The notes under the pieces were generated by a model. The model was not told the origin of the DNA, searched no databases, and saw only the letters and a list, made by a program, of their open reading frames with translations. This document shows positions 18,392 through 27,534 of a DNA stretch of 64,000 bases, piece after piece. Position 1 is the stretch's first letter; every line of letters starts with the position of its first letter. The translations under genes were made by a program, and so were the position numbers. The DNA lies in the NCBI GenBank assembly GCA_045110675.1, contig JBGCGJ010000011.1:96369-160368 (forward strand), given 5' to 3'. The DNA is from JBALVT01 sp045110675 (GTDB lineage Bacteria; Pseudomonadota; Gammaproteobacteria; Pseudomonadales; Halieaceae).

Positions 18392-19446
18392 GCAAGGATT
18401 TCTTTCAGCGCCAGCATCAGGGCGTCGCAGTCATCAGTGGTGCCAATACTAATTCTTAAAAACTGATCGATCCGTGGTGCGTTGAAGTAGCGAACCACGA
18501 TACCTCGGTGCCTCAAGGCCTGAAAAAGTTCACCGGCATCCTGATCGGGGTATCGACAGAACAAAAAGTTGGCACTTGAAGGCAATACCTCAAAACCCAG
18601 ATCGCTCATGCTCGCTGATAGGCGATCTCGATTGGCAATGACTTTGTCGCAGGACTCCTTGAAATACTCAACATCTTCCAGTGAAGCCAGGGCCGCAGCC
18701 TGGGCGACAACGTCCATTGGATAAGAATTGAAAGAGTTTTTGACCCTCTCCAGCCCTTCAATTAGCCCCGAATTGCCCATCGCGACGCCGACACGTAATC
18801 CTGCAAGAGCACGGGATTTCGACAGGGTCTGCACGACCAACAAGTTGTCAAACTCATCGATGAGCTCCACCGCGGATTGACCACCAAAATCGATATAGGC
18901 TTCATCAATCACCACGACAGATGATCGGTGTAAGCTCAGCAATTCCCTAATACTCTCCAAGCTCAGTAGAATACCGGTCGGAGCATTGGGGTTGGGAATA
19001 ATGATGCCACCGTTGTTAACAGGAAAGGCGTTTACGTCTACAGAAAAGTCTGAAGCCAGAGGCACAGTGTTGAATTCGCACTGGTACAAATTACACCACA
19101 CAGGATAAAAGCTGTAGCTGATGTCGGGAAAACACACCGGTAGGTCCTGCCTGAGCAAGGCGTGAAAAATGTGGGCAAGCACTTCATCAGAGCCATTGCC
19201 CAAAAATACTTGCTCGGAACCCAAACCGTTTAAGTCTGCGAAGGCCTTTTTCAGCTTATGGGATTCCGGGTCAGGATAGCGACGTAGATCATTCCCCGAG
19301 ACTTCCGCAATCGCAGCCATCACACCGGGCGCAGGGTCAAAAGGAATCTCATTGGTATTGAGTTTAATCAGATTATCAAGCTGAGGCTGCTCTCCCGGAA
19401 CATAGGGGGTTAGCTCATTGACCAGTCTGCTCCAGTAACGGCTCAT
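18388..19446 (-). CDS. hisC: histidinol-phosphate aminotransferase
   Basis: 352 residues, aminotransferase class I/II fold. The PLP-binding Lys210 is in TLSKSRALAGLR, with Asp181 in VIDEAY contacting the pyridine nitrogen and NPNAPTG near residue 152 contacting the cofactor. It converts imidazole-acetol phosphate plus glutamate to histidinol phosphate in histidine synthesis; paralogues may act on aromatic amino acids. The gene stands alone, after the tRNA-Glu terminator, and is convergent with the KAS III-like gene with a 4-base overlap of the stops. Confidence 0.9.
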   Translation of the reverse strand: MSRYWSRLVNELTPYVPGEQPQLDNLIKLNTNEIPFDPAPGVMAAIAEVSGNDLRRYPDPESHKLKKAFADLNGLGSEQVFLGNGSDEVLAHIFHALLRQDLPVCFPDISYSFYPVWCNLYQCEFNTVPLASDFSVDVNAFPVNNGGIIIPNPNAPTGILLSLESIRELLSLHRSSVVVIDEAYIDFGGQSAVELIDEFDNLLVVQTLSKSRALAGLRVGVAMGNSGLIEGLERVKNSFNSYPMDVVAQAAALASLEDVEYFKESCDKVIANRDRLSASMSDLGFEVLPSSANFLFCRYPDQDAGELFQALRHRGIVVRYFNAPRIDQFLRISIGTTDDCDALMLALKEILA

Positions 19447-19509
19447 GCCAAACTCCGTAATCGTTATTCAATGCCCTGAAACCCAAAACGTTGTGGGCCA
19501 TTCTGGCAT

Positions 19510-19537
19510 AAAAAAAGCCCGGTAAGATACCGGGCTT
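19510..19537 (-). terminator. rho-independent terminator after tRNA-Glu
   Basis: On the minus strand the stem AGCCCGGTA / TACCGGGCT (plus-strand arms 19528-19536 and 19516-19524) with a 3-base loop is followed by a T run (19510-19516). It ends the tRNA transcript before hisC. Confidence 0.92.
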
Positions 19538-19547
19538 AATTTTAATA

Positions 19548-19623
19548 TGGCGTCCCCTAGGGGGTTCGAACCCCTGTTACCGCCGTGAAAGGGCAGTGTC
19601 CTGGACCACTAGACGAAGGGGAC
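19548..19623 (-). tRNA. tRNA-Glu (anticodon UUC)
   Basis: 76 bases including an encoded CCA at 19548-19550. The minus-strand sequence starts GTCCCCTTCG and ends AGGGGACG-CCA, giving a 7-base-pair acceptor stem. The anticodon loop is CTTTCAC flanked by CCGCC/GGCGG-type pairs, so the anticodon is UUC. The T-loop is GTTCGAAC. It closely follows the standard gammaproteobacterial tRNA-Glu pattern. Confidence 0.97.
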
Positions 19624-19923
19624 GCAGCGCGCTTGCGGCAGTCAAACTGCGACAGCGGCGGTATTGTACCGAAGCCGTCGTTCATTGCAAACTTTAGACG
19701 GCCAGTTGCAGACGATCTTTGGTTCGCAGGATCGGATCAACACGGTGTGCTGAATATCGGGGAGTCACCACACAGAAGCATTTTCCTTTGAGCCTGGATA
19801 GTGACAGTATGATTGCTAAAGAGGTTCTAGATCTGAGTAAACAATTGAAGCAGGTGTCCGTCTGGCAACAGGTCGACGAGCGTTTGCTTGCCTAGAGTCA
19901 TTGAGCGAGGGAGATCTGGAATC
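19624..19923. other. intergenic region between tRNA-Glu and the exporter gene
   Basis: About 300 bases holding the putative tRNA promoter on the minus strand and the promoter region of the plus-strand exporter. The only coding candidate is a 28-codon frame at 19809-19895 (MIAKEVLDLSKQ... ending DERLLA), which overlaps the most upstream possible start of the exporter. It has no recognisable family and no strong ribosome binding site. Confidence 0.5.
19663..19690 (-). promoter_or_regulatory. putative sigma-70 promoter of tRNA-Glu
   Basis: On the minus strand TTGCAA (plus 19685-19690) and TACAAT (19663-19668) are separated by 16 bases. The -10 box ends 39 bases before the mature tRNA 5' end, leaving room for a short leader. 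The match is good but not experimentally anchored. Confidence 0.45.
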
Positions 19924-20796
19924 TTGCAAGATACTAAAAGCCACTCGGCATTGCAGTCGGTTTCGCCCACGCTACTGGTACTGCTGTCTATAAGCTCTAT
20001 CCAGGTAGGCGCAGCGCTGGCGACGGGTCTCTTTCCAGCATTGGGTGCCGAGGGCACGGTTGCGGTGCGAATTCTGTTCTCTGCGCTGATTTTGTTGCTG
20101 GCATCGCGCCGGAGATTACCCAAGCTGCACAGACAACTGGTTCGGCACTGGCCGACCCTACTGCTCTTCGGTTTGTGCATCGCCGCGATGAATTTCTTCT
20201 TTTACAAGTCCATTGCGATAATTCCGCTGGGAACCGCCGTAGCCTTCGAGTTCATTGGTCCTTTGGGAGTTGCCGCAGTCACATCCAGGCGAAGAAGTCA
20301 CTTTGCCTGGGTATTCTTAGCAGCGGTGGGTATTGTTCTTTTATCGCCCTTGTCAGGCGCTAGTTTGGATACTCTTGGTATCTTTTACGCACTGCTTGCG
20401 GGAGCGGGCTGGGCTTGCTTTATCATTCTGGCAGCTCGGGTGGGAAAACAGGTGCCGGGAAACGACGGCTTGATTATCGCAATGACAGTCGCTGCCGTTG
20501 CCATGCTTCCCTTCGCCGCCCCAGTATCAGCAGTGCTGGTAGCAGACCCGGCCCTGTTGCTTGCCTGTGTGGGCATCGCGCTGATTTCAACCACTTTACC
20601 GTTTATGTTTGAGTTTGCCGCGCTTAAACGTATGCCAAAGCGAAACTACGGCGTGCTCGTCAGCGTAGAGCCCGCGGTAGCAGCCTTGGTTGGCGCAGTG
20701 CTGTTGGGGGAACGCATCGGCACACAAAGTATGATCGCGGTCGCTTGCGTTGTCATTGCCGCGATCGGCATTAGCATTTCCGACGCTCAGAAGTAA
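19924..20796 (+). CDS. EamA/DMT-family exporter, RhtA-like
   Basis: About 290 residues with ten predicted transmembrane helices in two EamA repeats. The N-terminal helix SSIQVGAALATGLFPALG and the following RILFSALILL resemble E. coli RhtA, an inner-membrane threonine/homoserine exporter, so amino-acid or metabolite export is likely. No ATG start exists near the N-terminus: TTG 19924, with GGGAG ten bases upstream, is chosen, and TTG 19888 is the alternative. It converges on phoU with a 51-base gap and no obvious terminator. The substrate is inferred only from family. Confidence 0.82.
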   Translation: MQDTKSHSALQSVSPTLLVLLSISSIQVGAALATGLFPALGAEGTVAVRILFSALILLLASRRRLPKLHRQLVRHWPTLLLFGLCIAAMNFFFYKSIAIIPLGTAVAFEFIGPLGVAAVTSRRRSHFAWVFLAAVGIVLLSPLSGASLDTLGIFYALLAGAGWACFIILAARVGKQVPGNDGLIIAMTVAAVAMLPFAAPVSAVLVADPALLLACVGIALISTTLPFMFEFAALKRMPKRNYGVLVSVEPAVAALVGAVLLGERIGTQSMIAVACVVIAAIGISISDAQK

Positions 20797-20847
20797 TAGG
20801 GATGGGCGCGTGTTCTACCTAGATAGTCGACACAGCTATGAAGTCCG

Positions 20848-21570
20848 TTACTCGGTATCTTCAACTTGAGAAATCAGTTCGTCTAACTCTACATGGCGAA
20901 CATCCAACCCACGCACCAGGTAAATTACATGTTCGGCGATGTTGGCAGCATGATCACCAATCCGCTCCAGACTTCGAAGTGCCCACATTTCATTCAAAAC
21001 AGAAGTTATCACTCTTGGGTCTTCCATCATGAAGGTGACAAGACTGCGCATAGCGCTACCGTATTCCTTATCCACCGCATTGTCTTGTCGAACAACTTCG
21101 ACGGCCGTATCGACATCCAGGCGTGTAAAGGCATCCAGTGCTTTACGCAACATGTCAGCTACATGCAGACCGATATGGCGAATTTCTACAAAATTGCTCG
21201 GGGAAACACCTTCCTCAGAAAGCTTGATTGCCTGGCGTGCAATTTTTGCCGCCTCATCGCCAATCCTTTCCAAATCTGTAATAACACGAGCCACGGATAA
21301 AACCAGCCGCAAATCGCTGGCGGCAGGCTGTCGTCGAGCGAGTATACGCGAGCACTCATCATCGATGCTCATCTCCATTCGATTCACCTCTTGATCCAGC
21401 GAAATGACTTTACTCGCTTCGCCGCTATCGAGTGTCACCAAGGCTTCTACAGCAGCGCTCAGTTGCTGTTCTACTCTGCCACCCATCTCAAGCAAATGAT
21501 TTTTTACCCCTTCCAGTTCAGCATTGAACTGCGCAGAGATATGCTGTTTGTAACTATCTTGATTCAACAT
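20848..21570 (-). CDS. phoU: phosphate transport regulator PhoU
   Basis: 240 residues, almost entirely helical, with two repeated three-helix PhoU domains; the metal-binding E(D)xxxD pattern is visible as DLERIGDEAAKIA and SLERIGDHAANIA at the equivalent position of each repeat. It links the Pst transporter to PhoR and holds the Pho response off when phosphate is plentiful. It is the last gene of the pst operon, 11 bases after pstB. Confidence 0.96.
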   Translation of the reverse strand: MLNQDSYKQHISAQFNAELEGVKNHLLEMGGRVEQQLSAAVEALVTLDSGEASKVISLDQEVNRMEMSIDDECSRILARRQPAASDLRLVLSVARVITDLERIGDEAAKIARQAIKLSEEGVSPSNFVEIRHIGLHVADMLRKALDAFTRLDVDTAVEVVRQDNAVDKEYGSAMRSLVTFMMEDPRVITSVLNEMWALRSLERIGDHAANIAEHVIYLVRGLDVRHVELDELISQVEDTE

Positions 21571-21581
21571 GGCAAGTTCCT

Positions 21582-22403
21582 CTAGCCGTAGCGCCCGGTA
21601 ATATAGTCTTCGGTTTGCTTTTTGGCGGGGTTGGTAAACAGGGTATCAGTGTCGTCGTATTCGATTAGCTGCCCCATATACATAAATGCAGTCATGTCTG
21701 ACACACGCGCCGCTTGCTGCATATTGTGTGTGACAATAACAATGGTAAAGCGCGACTTAAGTTCGTATATCAGCTCTTCAATTTTTAAGGTAGAGATCGG
21801 GTCCAGAGCGGAAGCCGGCTCATCCAGAAGAAGCACCTCAGGTTCTACGGCGATAGTTCGAGCGATTACTAAGCGCTGTTGCTGACCTCCCGATAAACCC
21901 AGAGCGCTGTCGTCCAGTCGATCTTTCACTTCATCCCACAAGGCAGAGGAACGCAGAGACTTTTCCACCACTTCATCGAGAACACGTTTTTTGTTAATAC
22001 CCTGAATTCTCAAACCGTAAGCGACGTTTTCATATATTGATTTTGGGAAGGGATTGGGTTTCTGAAACACCATGCCGATTCGCCGACGCAAACTTGCAAC
22101 ATCGACGCCAGGGGCGTAAATATCGTCACCTTCGAGGCGAATACTTCCTTGTATACGACAACCATCAACCAAATCGTTCATCCGGTTGAAGCAACGCAAC
22201 AGACTGGATTTACCGCAACCACTAGGCCCAATAAAAGCGGTCACTCTGCGTTTCGGTATCTCCAATTGAATGTCTTTGAGCGCATGCGTGTCCTGATCGT
22301 AATACAGCTGCAATCCATCGACAGTTAAGCTCGTCTCTGGCGGCTCCGCATCGAGCGGCTTGGGGCGATTTAGCGCCTCGATATCAATCGCATGACTTTG
22401 CAT
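21582..22403 (-). CDS. pstB: phosphate ABC transporter ATP-binding protein PstB
   Basis: 273 residues. Walker A is GPSGCGKSSLLR (59-70), the ABC signature LSGGQQQRL and Walker B VLLLDEPASALDP follow in order, and the switch histidine is in VTHNMQQA. The first 20 residues before the ABC domain are variable and a shorter start is possible. It supplies ATP-driven energy for phosphate import through PstCA. The order pstS-pstC-pstA-pstB-phoU is the standard one. Confidence 0.97.
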   Translation of the reverse strand: MQSHAIDIEALNRPKPLDAEPPETSLTVDGLQLYYDQDTHALKDIQLEIPKRRVTAFIGPSGCGKSSLLRCFNRMNDLVDGCRIQGSIRLEGDDIYAPGVDVASLRRRIGMVFQKPNPFPKSIYENVAYGLRIQGINKKRVLDEVVEKSLRSSALWDEVKDRLDDSALGLSGGQQQRLVIARTIAVEPEVLLLDEPASALDPISTLKIEELIYELKSRFTIVIVTHNMQQAARVSDMTAFMYMGQLIEYDDTDTLFTNPAKKQTEDYITGRYG

Positions 22404-22432
22404 AATTCAAATTCCGTTCCGTGAGTGAGGCA

Positions 22433-24142
22433 TTAATTTTCGAGGGACTTATAGCGCTCTCGCAGTCGGTTGCGTAAACCTACTGCCGCTAAATTTAACA
22501 AGGCAATTATAGCCACCAACAGCAGCGCCGTGGCATAGACAAGTGGCCGTGCGGCTTCGACGTTGGGACTCTGAAAGCCGACATCGTAAATATGAAAACC
22601 CAGGTGCATAAACTTTTGATCCAAATGGATAAACGGGTAGTTTCCGTCCACCGGCAGCGTCGGAGCAAGTTTTACGACACCTACCAGCATTAGAGGCGCA
22701 ACCTCCCCCGCTGCTCTGGCCACTGCCAGAATCAGGCCTGTCATCATCGCCGGGCTCGCCATCGGCAATACCACTCGCCAAAGGGTCTCAGCGCGGGTTG
22801 CACCCAGGGCCAAGCTACCTTCGCGCAAAGACTTGGGAATGCGTGATAGCCCCTCTTCTGTTGCGACGATGACAACCGGCAGTGTCAGCAGCGCCAATGT
22901 CAGTGACGCCCACATTAGCCCCGGAGTACCGAAGGTTGGACTTGGAAGTGCCGCGTTAAAAAAGACCTCGTCAAGCTCACCGCCGACAAAGTAGATAAAA
23001 AAACCTAGGCCGAAGACGCCATACACGATGGAAGGTACTCCGGCCAGGTTATTTACCGCAATACGAATTGATCGTGTGACGATGCCCTGCTTAGCATATT
23101 CGCGCAAGTAGACAGCAGCGACCACGCCAAAAGGCGTCACCATGACAGACATCAGTAACACCATCATCACGGTACCGAAGATCGCCGGGAATACTCCACC
23201 TTCCGTATTCGCCTCGCGGGGCTCCGCAGTGAGAAATTCCTTGAGCTTCTCAAAATACATGCCGATTTTTTCAAGCACTGTCATTTTGTTAGGCTGATAT
23301 ACCCTCACCACTTTCGAAAGCGGTAAAGTCACCACCTGGCCGCTGGGTAGCGCGGCGGTATAACTGTGCTTTTCTATGCTGTCATATAAACCATAGAGTT
23401 CCTGTTGAAACTCCTTGTATTGAGCATTCAACTGATCCCGCTCTTCGGCAAATCGAAGTTTTTCCTGGGAACTCAATTCACCATCCAACTCAAGAGATCG
23501 CTCCTCCAGGCGCAAGCGTTCCAGGCTGTAGTTAATGCTGCCAATCTCAATTCTCTCAAGGTGGTGAATTTCTTCGCGGACGGCTGTAGTGGATGCGATG
23601 AGTGATTGGAAAGCAGCCCAGGCCGCAGTCTCATCTTCTCGAACGTCGCCGACAACAGTTCCGTCTTCAAATACAGTTTGCAAATAACCGTAAAAATTGC
23701 CCCATTCCAGGCGCTCAATGGTCATGGCATTTTCCGGGTAGCTTTTCTGCGAGAGCTGCTCATCTATTAGCCATAAAAAGTCGTTGCCAAGGAAATCGCG
23801 ATTTCCCTGCTTCATCAAAAATCGTTTGAAGAAAGGCCCTTCACCCTGCAACTCGATGCCCGCGTCGGAAAGCTGTTCACCCGACACTTCCAGCTCTTCC
23901 ACCAGTTCCCCGAGCAAAGTGCGACTCTCTCCTTGATAGCTCAATGTTGTGGAGAGGACGTCTGAGGGCCAAAAATGTCCAAAGCCTCGCACTGCTAACA
24001 ACACAATCAAACCCAATACTGCGATTAAACTGATACTGACCGCGGCGGCGTTGCCCCAAATCATCGGTTCGCCGCTTTTGACCCAATCGATAAAACTTTT
24101 GCTTCCCGAGGATCGTAAGCTCTTGGTAGGTGATTGCGTCAT
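22433..24142 (-). CDS. pstA: phosphate ABC transporter permease PstA, extended form
   Basis: 569 residues, against about 300 in E. coli PstA. After a first transmembrane helix (31-52) there is a periplasmic insert of roughly 260 residues that includes a strongly predicted coiled coil (about 176-255, rich in E, L, R and Q). The normal permease core starts near residue 316, with the coupling-loop signature EGSLALGATRAETLWRVVLP. Long PstA proteins of this kind are known in many gammaproteobacteria; the function of the insert is not established. Its ATG overlaps the last base of pstC. Confidence 0.93.
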   Translation of the reverse strand: MTQSPTKSLRSSGSKSFIDWVKSGEPMIWGNAAAVSISLIAVLGLIVLLAVRGFGHFWPSDVLSTTLSYQGESRTLLGELVEELEVSGEQLSDAGIELQGEGPFFKRFLMKQGNRDFLGNDFLWLIDEQLSQKSYPENAMTIERLEWGNFYGYLQTVFEDGTVVGDVREDETAAWAAFQSLIASTTAVREEIHHLERIEIGSINYSLERLRLEERSLELDGELSSQEKLRFAEERDQLNAQYKEFQQELYGLYDSIEKHSYTAALPSGQVVTLPLSKVVRVYQPNKMTVLEKIGMYFEKLKEFLTAEPREANTEGGVFPAIFGTVMMVLLMSVMVTPFGVVAAVYLREYAKQGIVTRSIRIAVNNLAGVPSIVYGVFGLGFFIYFVGGELDEVFFNAALPSPTFGTPGLMWASLTLALLTLPVVIVATEEGLSRIPKSLREGSLALGATRAETLWRVVLPMASPAMMTGLILAVARAAGEVAPLMLVGVVKLAPTLPVDGNYPFIHLDQKFMHLGFHIYDVGFQSPNVEAARPLVYATALLLVAIIALLNLAAVGLRNRLRERYKSLEN

Positions 24143-26388
24143 TACAGTGAACCGTATTTCAAACGCAGGCGCTGGCGAACCAACTCGGCGATTGTGTTAA
24201 CCACAAAGGTAAAAAGAAACAACACGAAGGCTGCAAGGAATAGTACCCGGTAGTGCGTGCTGTCTACCTCAGCCTCTGGAACTTCGACCGCGATATTGGC
24301 TGCCAGGGTGCGCATTCCCTCGAAGATATTGGCATCCATTATAGGAGTGTTCCCGGTGGCCATAAGCACAATCATAGTTTCTCCCACGGCCCTACCCATC
24401 CCGATCATTAGGGCCGAAAATATCCCAGGGCTGGCAGTGGGCAAAACCACGCCGACGAGGGTTTGCCAGGGCGTTGCGCCCAGGGCCAAACTGCCGTAGC
24501 TAAGATGCTTGGGAACGGCAAAAATTGCATCCTCTGTTATCGAGAAAATGGTGGGGATTACCGCCATCCCCATGGCGATACCCACGATCAAGGCATTGCG
24601 TTGATCAAATGAAACGCCGAGTTTCGAAGTAATCCACACACGCATATCACCATCGAAAAAAAACAATTCAATGGCATCATTCGAAGCGAAGCTGGTGTAG
24701 CCCAAAGCGAAGACGACCGGAATCAACACCATGGCATGCCAACCATCGGGGATAATGGCACGCCAGGCACCGGGTAAACGAGACCAAAGATAGGCGAAGA
24801 CCAATACCCCGACCGGTACGATGATCATCACCGAGAACACACCTGTTAGATTGTTTTCTACAAAGGGTGCCAACCACAGACCGGCGAGAAATCCCAGAAT
24901 CACAGTGGGTAACGCTTCCATTAACTCGATAAGCGGCTTTACCTTACGCCGCAATCTGGGAGCCATGAAATACGCAGTATAAATAGCACCGCATATCCCC
25001 AACGGGGCGGCGATCAACATAGTATAGAAGGCGGCCTTTAGCGTACCGAACGCCAGTGGAGAGAAGCTGTACTTGGGCTCGAAATCATTGTTCGATGCAG
25101 AGGACTGCCATATGTAAGCCGGCTCCTCATAGCTTTCATACCAAACTTTCTGCCACAATGCAGACCAGGAGATATCTGGATGCTCGTTATCGATGCGATA
25201 GGCATGCGCTAAACCGTCCTTGTTTAGCAGTAGAATTTTATTTCCGCGTGGGGAGATAGCAGATAGCACAGGTGCCACTTCCTGCTCAAGTTGCTCATCG
25301 AATAAGGTTCGATGAGCCGTACTGTGGTAAATCTGCAATTGTCCTGTGTTTCCCAAGGCCAGAAAACCTTTGCGACGATGCTCAGGAATCAATTTTGCGA
25401 TAGAGGCTCCGCCAGTTAAAAATTCGCGCACCCGCTCCAGCCGCGCGCCCTGCTCATCTCGCACAATAAAAAACTGCGCCAGCTCTCCCTGGCTTGATGT
25501 CGCCAGTAAGGAGATACCTCCGAGCAAAAGTTCGCTTGTGGTCAGCTCACCACCGCGTTGAAAAAGTTGACCGGTGTCTACGATACTCAGGGCATTTTCA
25601 TTATCCGTTTCGTTTAAATCCAGAATGCTATAAGACCCATCTGCTTGCAGTCGATAAACCCAGCGTTGGTCTGATGAAATATGCAGAGCGGCGGTTTGCC
25701 CGGCCAGGCTTGGGAAATTTAGCACCTCCTGTTCAAGAACAAGTTCGTCGGTCAAAAAGTCGACATCCTTGAGGTAACGGTGACCTACCAATACACCATC
25801 GCTTTGCTGCCCTACGATAACTAGCGCATCCTCAGTATCACGAACGGACACAGCCTTGATCTGCGCACTCCCGATTACAAAGCGTTGATCAGCATAGGCG
25901 GTTTCCACCGAGGGTGTAATGAGGCGCTTGTCATCGGGATAACTAATCAGATAACTGTGTTTAACCAGGGTGACTTCGCCATCATTATGACCTAAAGCGA
26001 GGAGTCGGCTATCGGCGCTCTCGGGTGAAACCGCAGTGATGTAATTCTTGTTCTTGGCCAGTCGAGCAGACCTTATCAACTCCCCTGTGTCGACCTTAAA
26101 AAAGTGCCCCATGTTTTGGGCATCGACAGAAAGGCCAACCTCGCCCTGCTCTTCCATAGCCAGGTAGAGAGGCGGCGCACCAGAATCCTGCCACTGATAA
26201 TTGGCTACCGGTTCGATATGCGCGTTGTCAAACAGCGGGAGAACTTCGTACAGCAAGTAAAAGAAGATTAACAGGATGGCAAACAGTACGCCTCCACCAC
26301 CCGCTGTAATTGTGGCGGTTGCAAGCCGATCTTTTAAACGGCGCCAGCCGGTTGAATAGGGAGGTATCTGGTCAGCTAAAGAGGACAA
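24142..26388 (-). CDS. pstC: phosphate ABC transporter permease PstC, extended form
   Basis: 748 residues, more than twice the size of E. coli PstC. One transmembrane helix (about 27-50) is followed by some 390 periplasmic residues in which short units such as LLALGHNDGEVTLVKH, GFLALGNTGQLQIYH and GNKILLLNKDGLAHAY recur, suggesting a beta-propeller-like fold. The permease core begins near residue 445 and includes the coupling signature YGSLALGATPWQTLVGVVLP. It works with PstA (1-base overlap) as the channel pair. A 102-base gap to pstS contains no clear extra Pho box. Confidence 0.93.
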   Translation of the reverse strand: MSSLADQIPPYSTGWRRLKDRLATATITAGGGGVLFAILLIFFYLLYEVLPLFDNAHIEPVANYQWQDSGAPPLYLAMEEQGEVGLSVDAQNMGHFFKVDTGELIRSARLAKNKNYITAVSPESADSRLLALGHNDGEVTLVKHSYLISYPDDKRLITPSVETAYADQRFVIGSAQIKAVSVRDTEDALVIVGQQSDGVLVGHRYLKDVDFLTDELVLEQEVLNFPSLAGQTAALHISSDQRWVYRLQADGSYSILDLNETDNENALSIVDTGQLFQRGGELTTSELLLGGISLLATSSQGELAQFFIVRDEQGARLERVREFLTGGASIAKLIPEHRRKGFLALGNTGQLQIYHSTAHRTLFDEQLEQEVAPVLSAISPRGNKILLLNKDGLAHAYRIDNEHPDISWSALWQKVWYESYEEPAYIWQSSASNNDFEPKYSFSPLAFGTLKAAFYTMLIAAPLGICGAIYTAYFMAPRLRRKVKPLIELMEALPTVILGFLAGLWLAPFVENNLTGVFSVMIIVPVGVLVFAYLWSRLPGAWRAIIPDGWHAMVLIPVVFALGYTSFASNDAIELFFFDGDMRVWITSKLGVSFDQRNALIVGIAMGMAVIPTIFSITEDAIFAVPKHLSYGSLALGATPWQTLVGVVLPTASPGIFSALMIGMGRAVGETMIVLMATGNTPIMDANIFEGMRTLAANIAVEVPEAEVDSTHYRVLFLAAFVLFLFTFVVNTIAELVRQRLRLKYGSL

Positions 26389-26490
26389 GTTAGTAACTCA
26401 AGTAGTTTCAAAAAGCCGTAGCCACGTTCGCAAAAAGACCACCTTAACGGCAGCCATTTTGCATTAATTCAAAAACTCGACAGATAATAT

Positions 26491-27465
26491 CTACAACTCC
26501 AGAGACTTAGTCATTCTCTGAACTACCGAAGCCGGCAGGGAAATATAGCCATCCTTTGCGACGACTTCCTGGCCCTGTTTTGAGTACACCAGTTTAATAA
26601 ACTCGCGCTCCAGGGGTGACAAGGGCTTGTTTGGCGCCTTGTTAATATAGACATAGAGGAAGCGAGAAAGCGGATAGCTACCATTTACAGCATTTTCGGG
26701 TGTCGCCTCAACGACTTCGCCGCCAGGTTTTTTGCTGACAGGGACAGCTCGAACACTAGAGGTTTTATAGCCAATTCCCGAATAACCGATGCCGTTAACC
26801 GATGTCGACACCGACTGAACGACGGAGGCGCTGCCCGGCTGTTCGTTGACCGTATTTTTGAAATCACCCTTACAGAGCGCCTTGCTCTTAAAATACCCGT
26901 AGGTCCCGGAAACAGAGTTTCTGCCAAAGATCTGAATATCACGAGCCACCCAAGCGCCTCCGAGGCCTAAATCACCCCAGGCCGCGATATCGGAATCATT
27001 GCCACATTTACGAGTACTTGAGAACACGGCATCGACCTGTGCGATGCTCATTCCCTCTAGTGGATTGTCCTTGTGCACATAGACCGCGAGCGCATCAATG
27101 GCCACCGGAACAGCTGTCGGCTTATAACCATAACGGCCTTCGAAGGCCTCCAGTTCCCTATCCTTCATCTTTCGACTCATTGGACCAATGTTTGAGGTAC
27201 CTTCCGTTAGTGCGGGAGGCGCGGTGGAAGAACCTGCAGCCTGAATCTGGATGTTAACGTTGGGATAGGCACGCTTAAACTCTTCGGCCCACAATGTCAT
27301 TAGGTTAGCGAGCGTATCAGAACCAATACTGGACAGGTTGCCCGATACACCAGCGGCTGGCTGGTAGTCCGGCAAGGTGTCGACTGCCTCATTCGCCACA
27401 CTGATTTGGGCAGCAGCGATGGCTAATGCAGCACTACTGGTTTTAAAAAATTTGCTCAGTTTCAT
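26491..27465 (-). CDS. pstS: periplasmic phosphate-binding protein PstS
   Basis: 324 residues with a cleavable signal peptide (about 1-24, ending AISVANE-like after a hydrophobic core). The PBP-like phosphate-binding signatures are LSSIGSDTLANLM, AAGSSTAPPALTEGTSNIGPMSRKM and GRNSVSGTYGYFKSKAL. It captures phosphate in the periplasm and delivers it to PstCA. It is the first gene of the pst operon, 51 bases behind a Pho box that overlaps the phoR stop codon, so it can be induced separately from phoBR. Confidence 0.96.
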   Translation of the reverse strand: MKLSKFFKTSSAALAIAAAQISVANEAVDTLPDYQPAAGVSGNLSSIGSDTLANLMTLWAEEFKRAYPNVNIQIQAAGSSTAPPALTEGTSNIGPMSRKMKDRELEAFEGRYGYKPTAVPVAIDALAVYVHKDNPLEGMSIAQVDAVFSSTRKCGNDSDIAAWGDLGLGGAWVARDIQIFGRNSVSGTYGYFKSKALCKGDFKNTVNEQPGSASVVQSVSTSVNGIGYSGIGYKTSSVRAVPVSKKPGGEVVEATPENAVNGSYPLSRFLYVYINKAPNKPLSPLEREFIKLVYSKQGQEVVAKDGYISLPASVVQRMTKSLEL

Positions 27466-27516
27466 GCGAACTCCATTCTGGTTTGGCTTGAATGGAGAAT
27501 ACGATAACTACAAATT

Positions 27517-27534
27517 GTGACAGTAATGTTACAG
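27517..27534 (-). promoter_or_regulatory. Pho box upstream of pstS
   Basis: On the minus strand CTGTAAC-ATTA-CTGTCAC: two PhoB-binding repeats separated by four A/T bases, the canonical spacing. It ends 51 bases before the pstS start and physically overlaps the last codon region of phoR (stop at 27529-27531). Confidence 0.85.
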
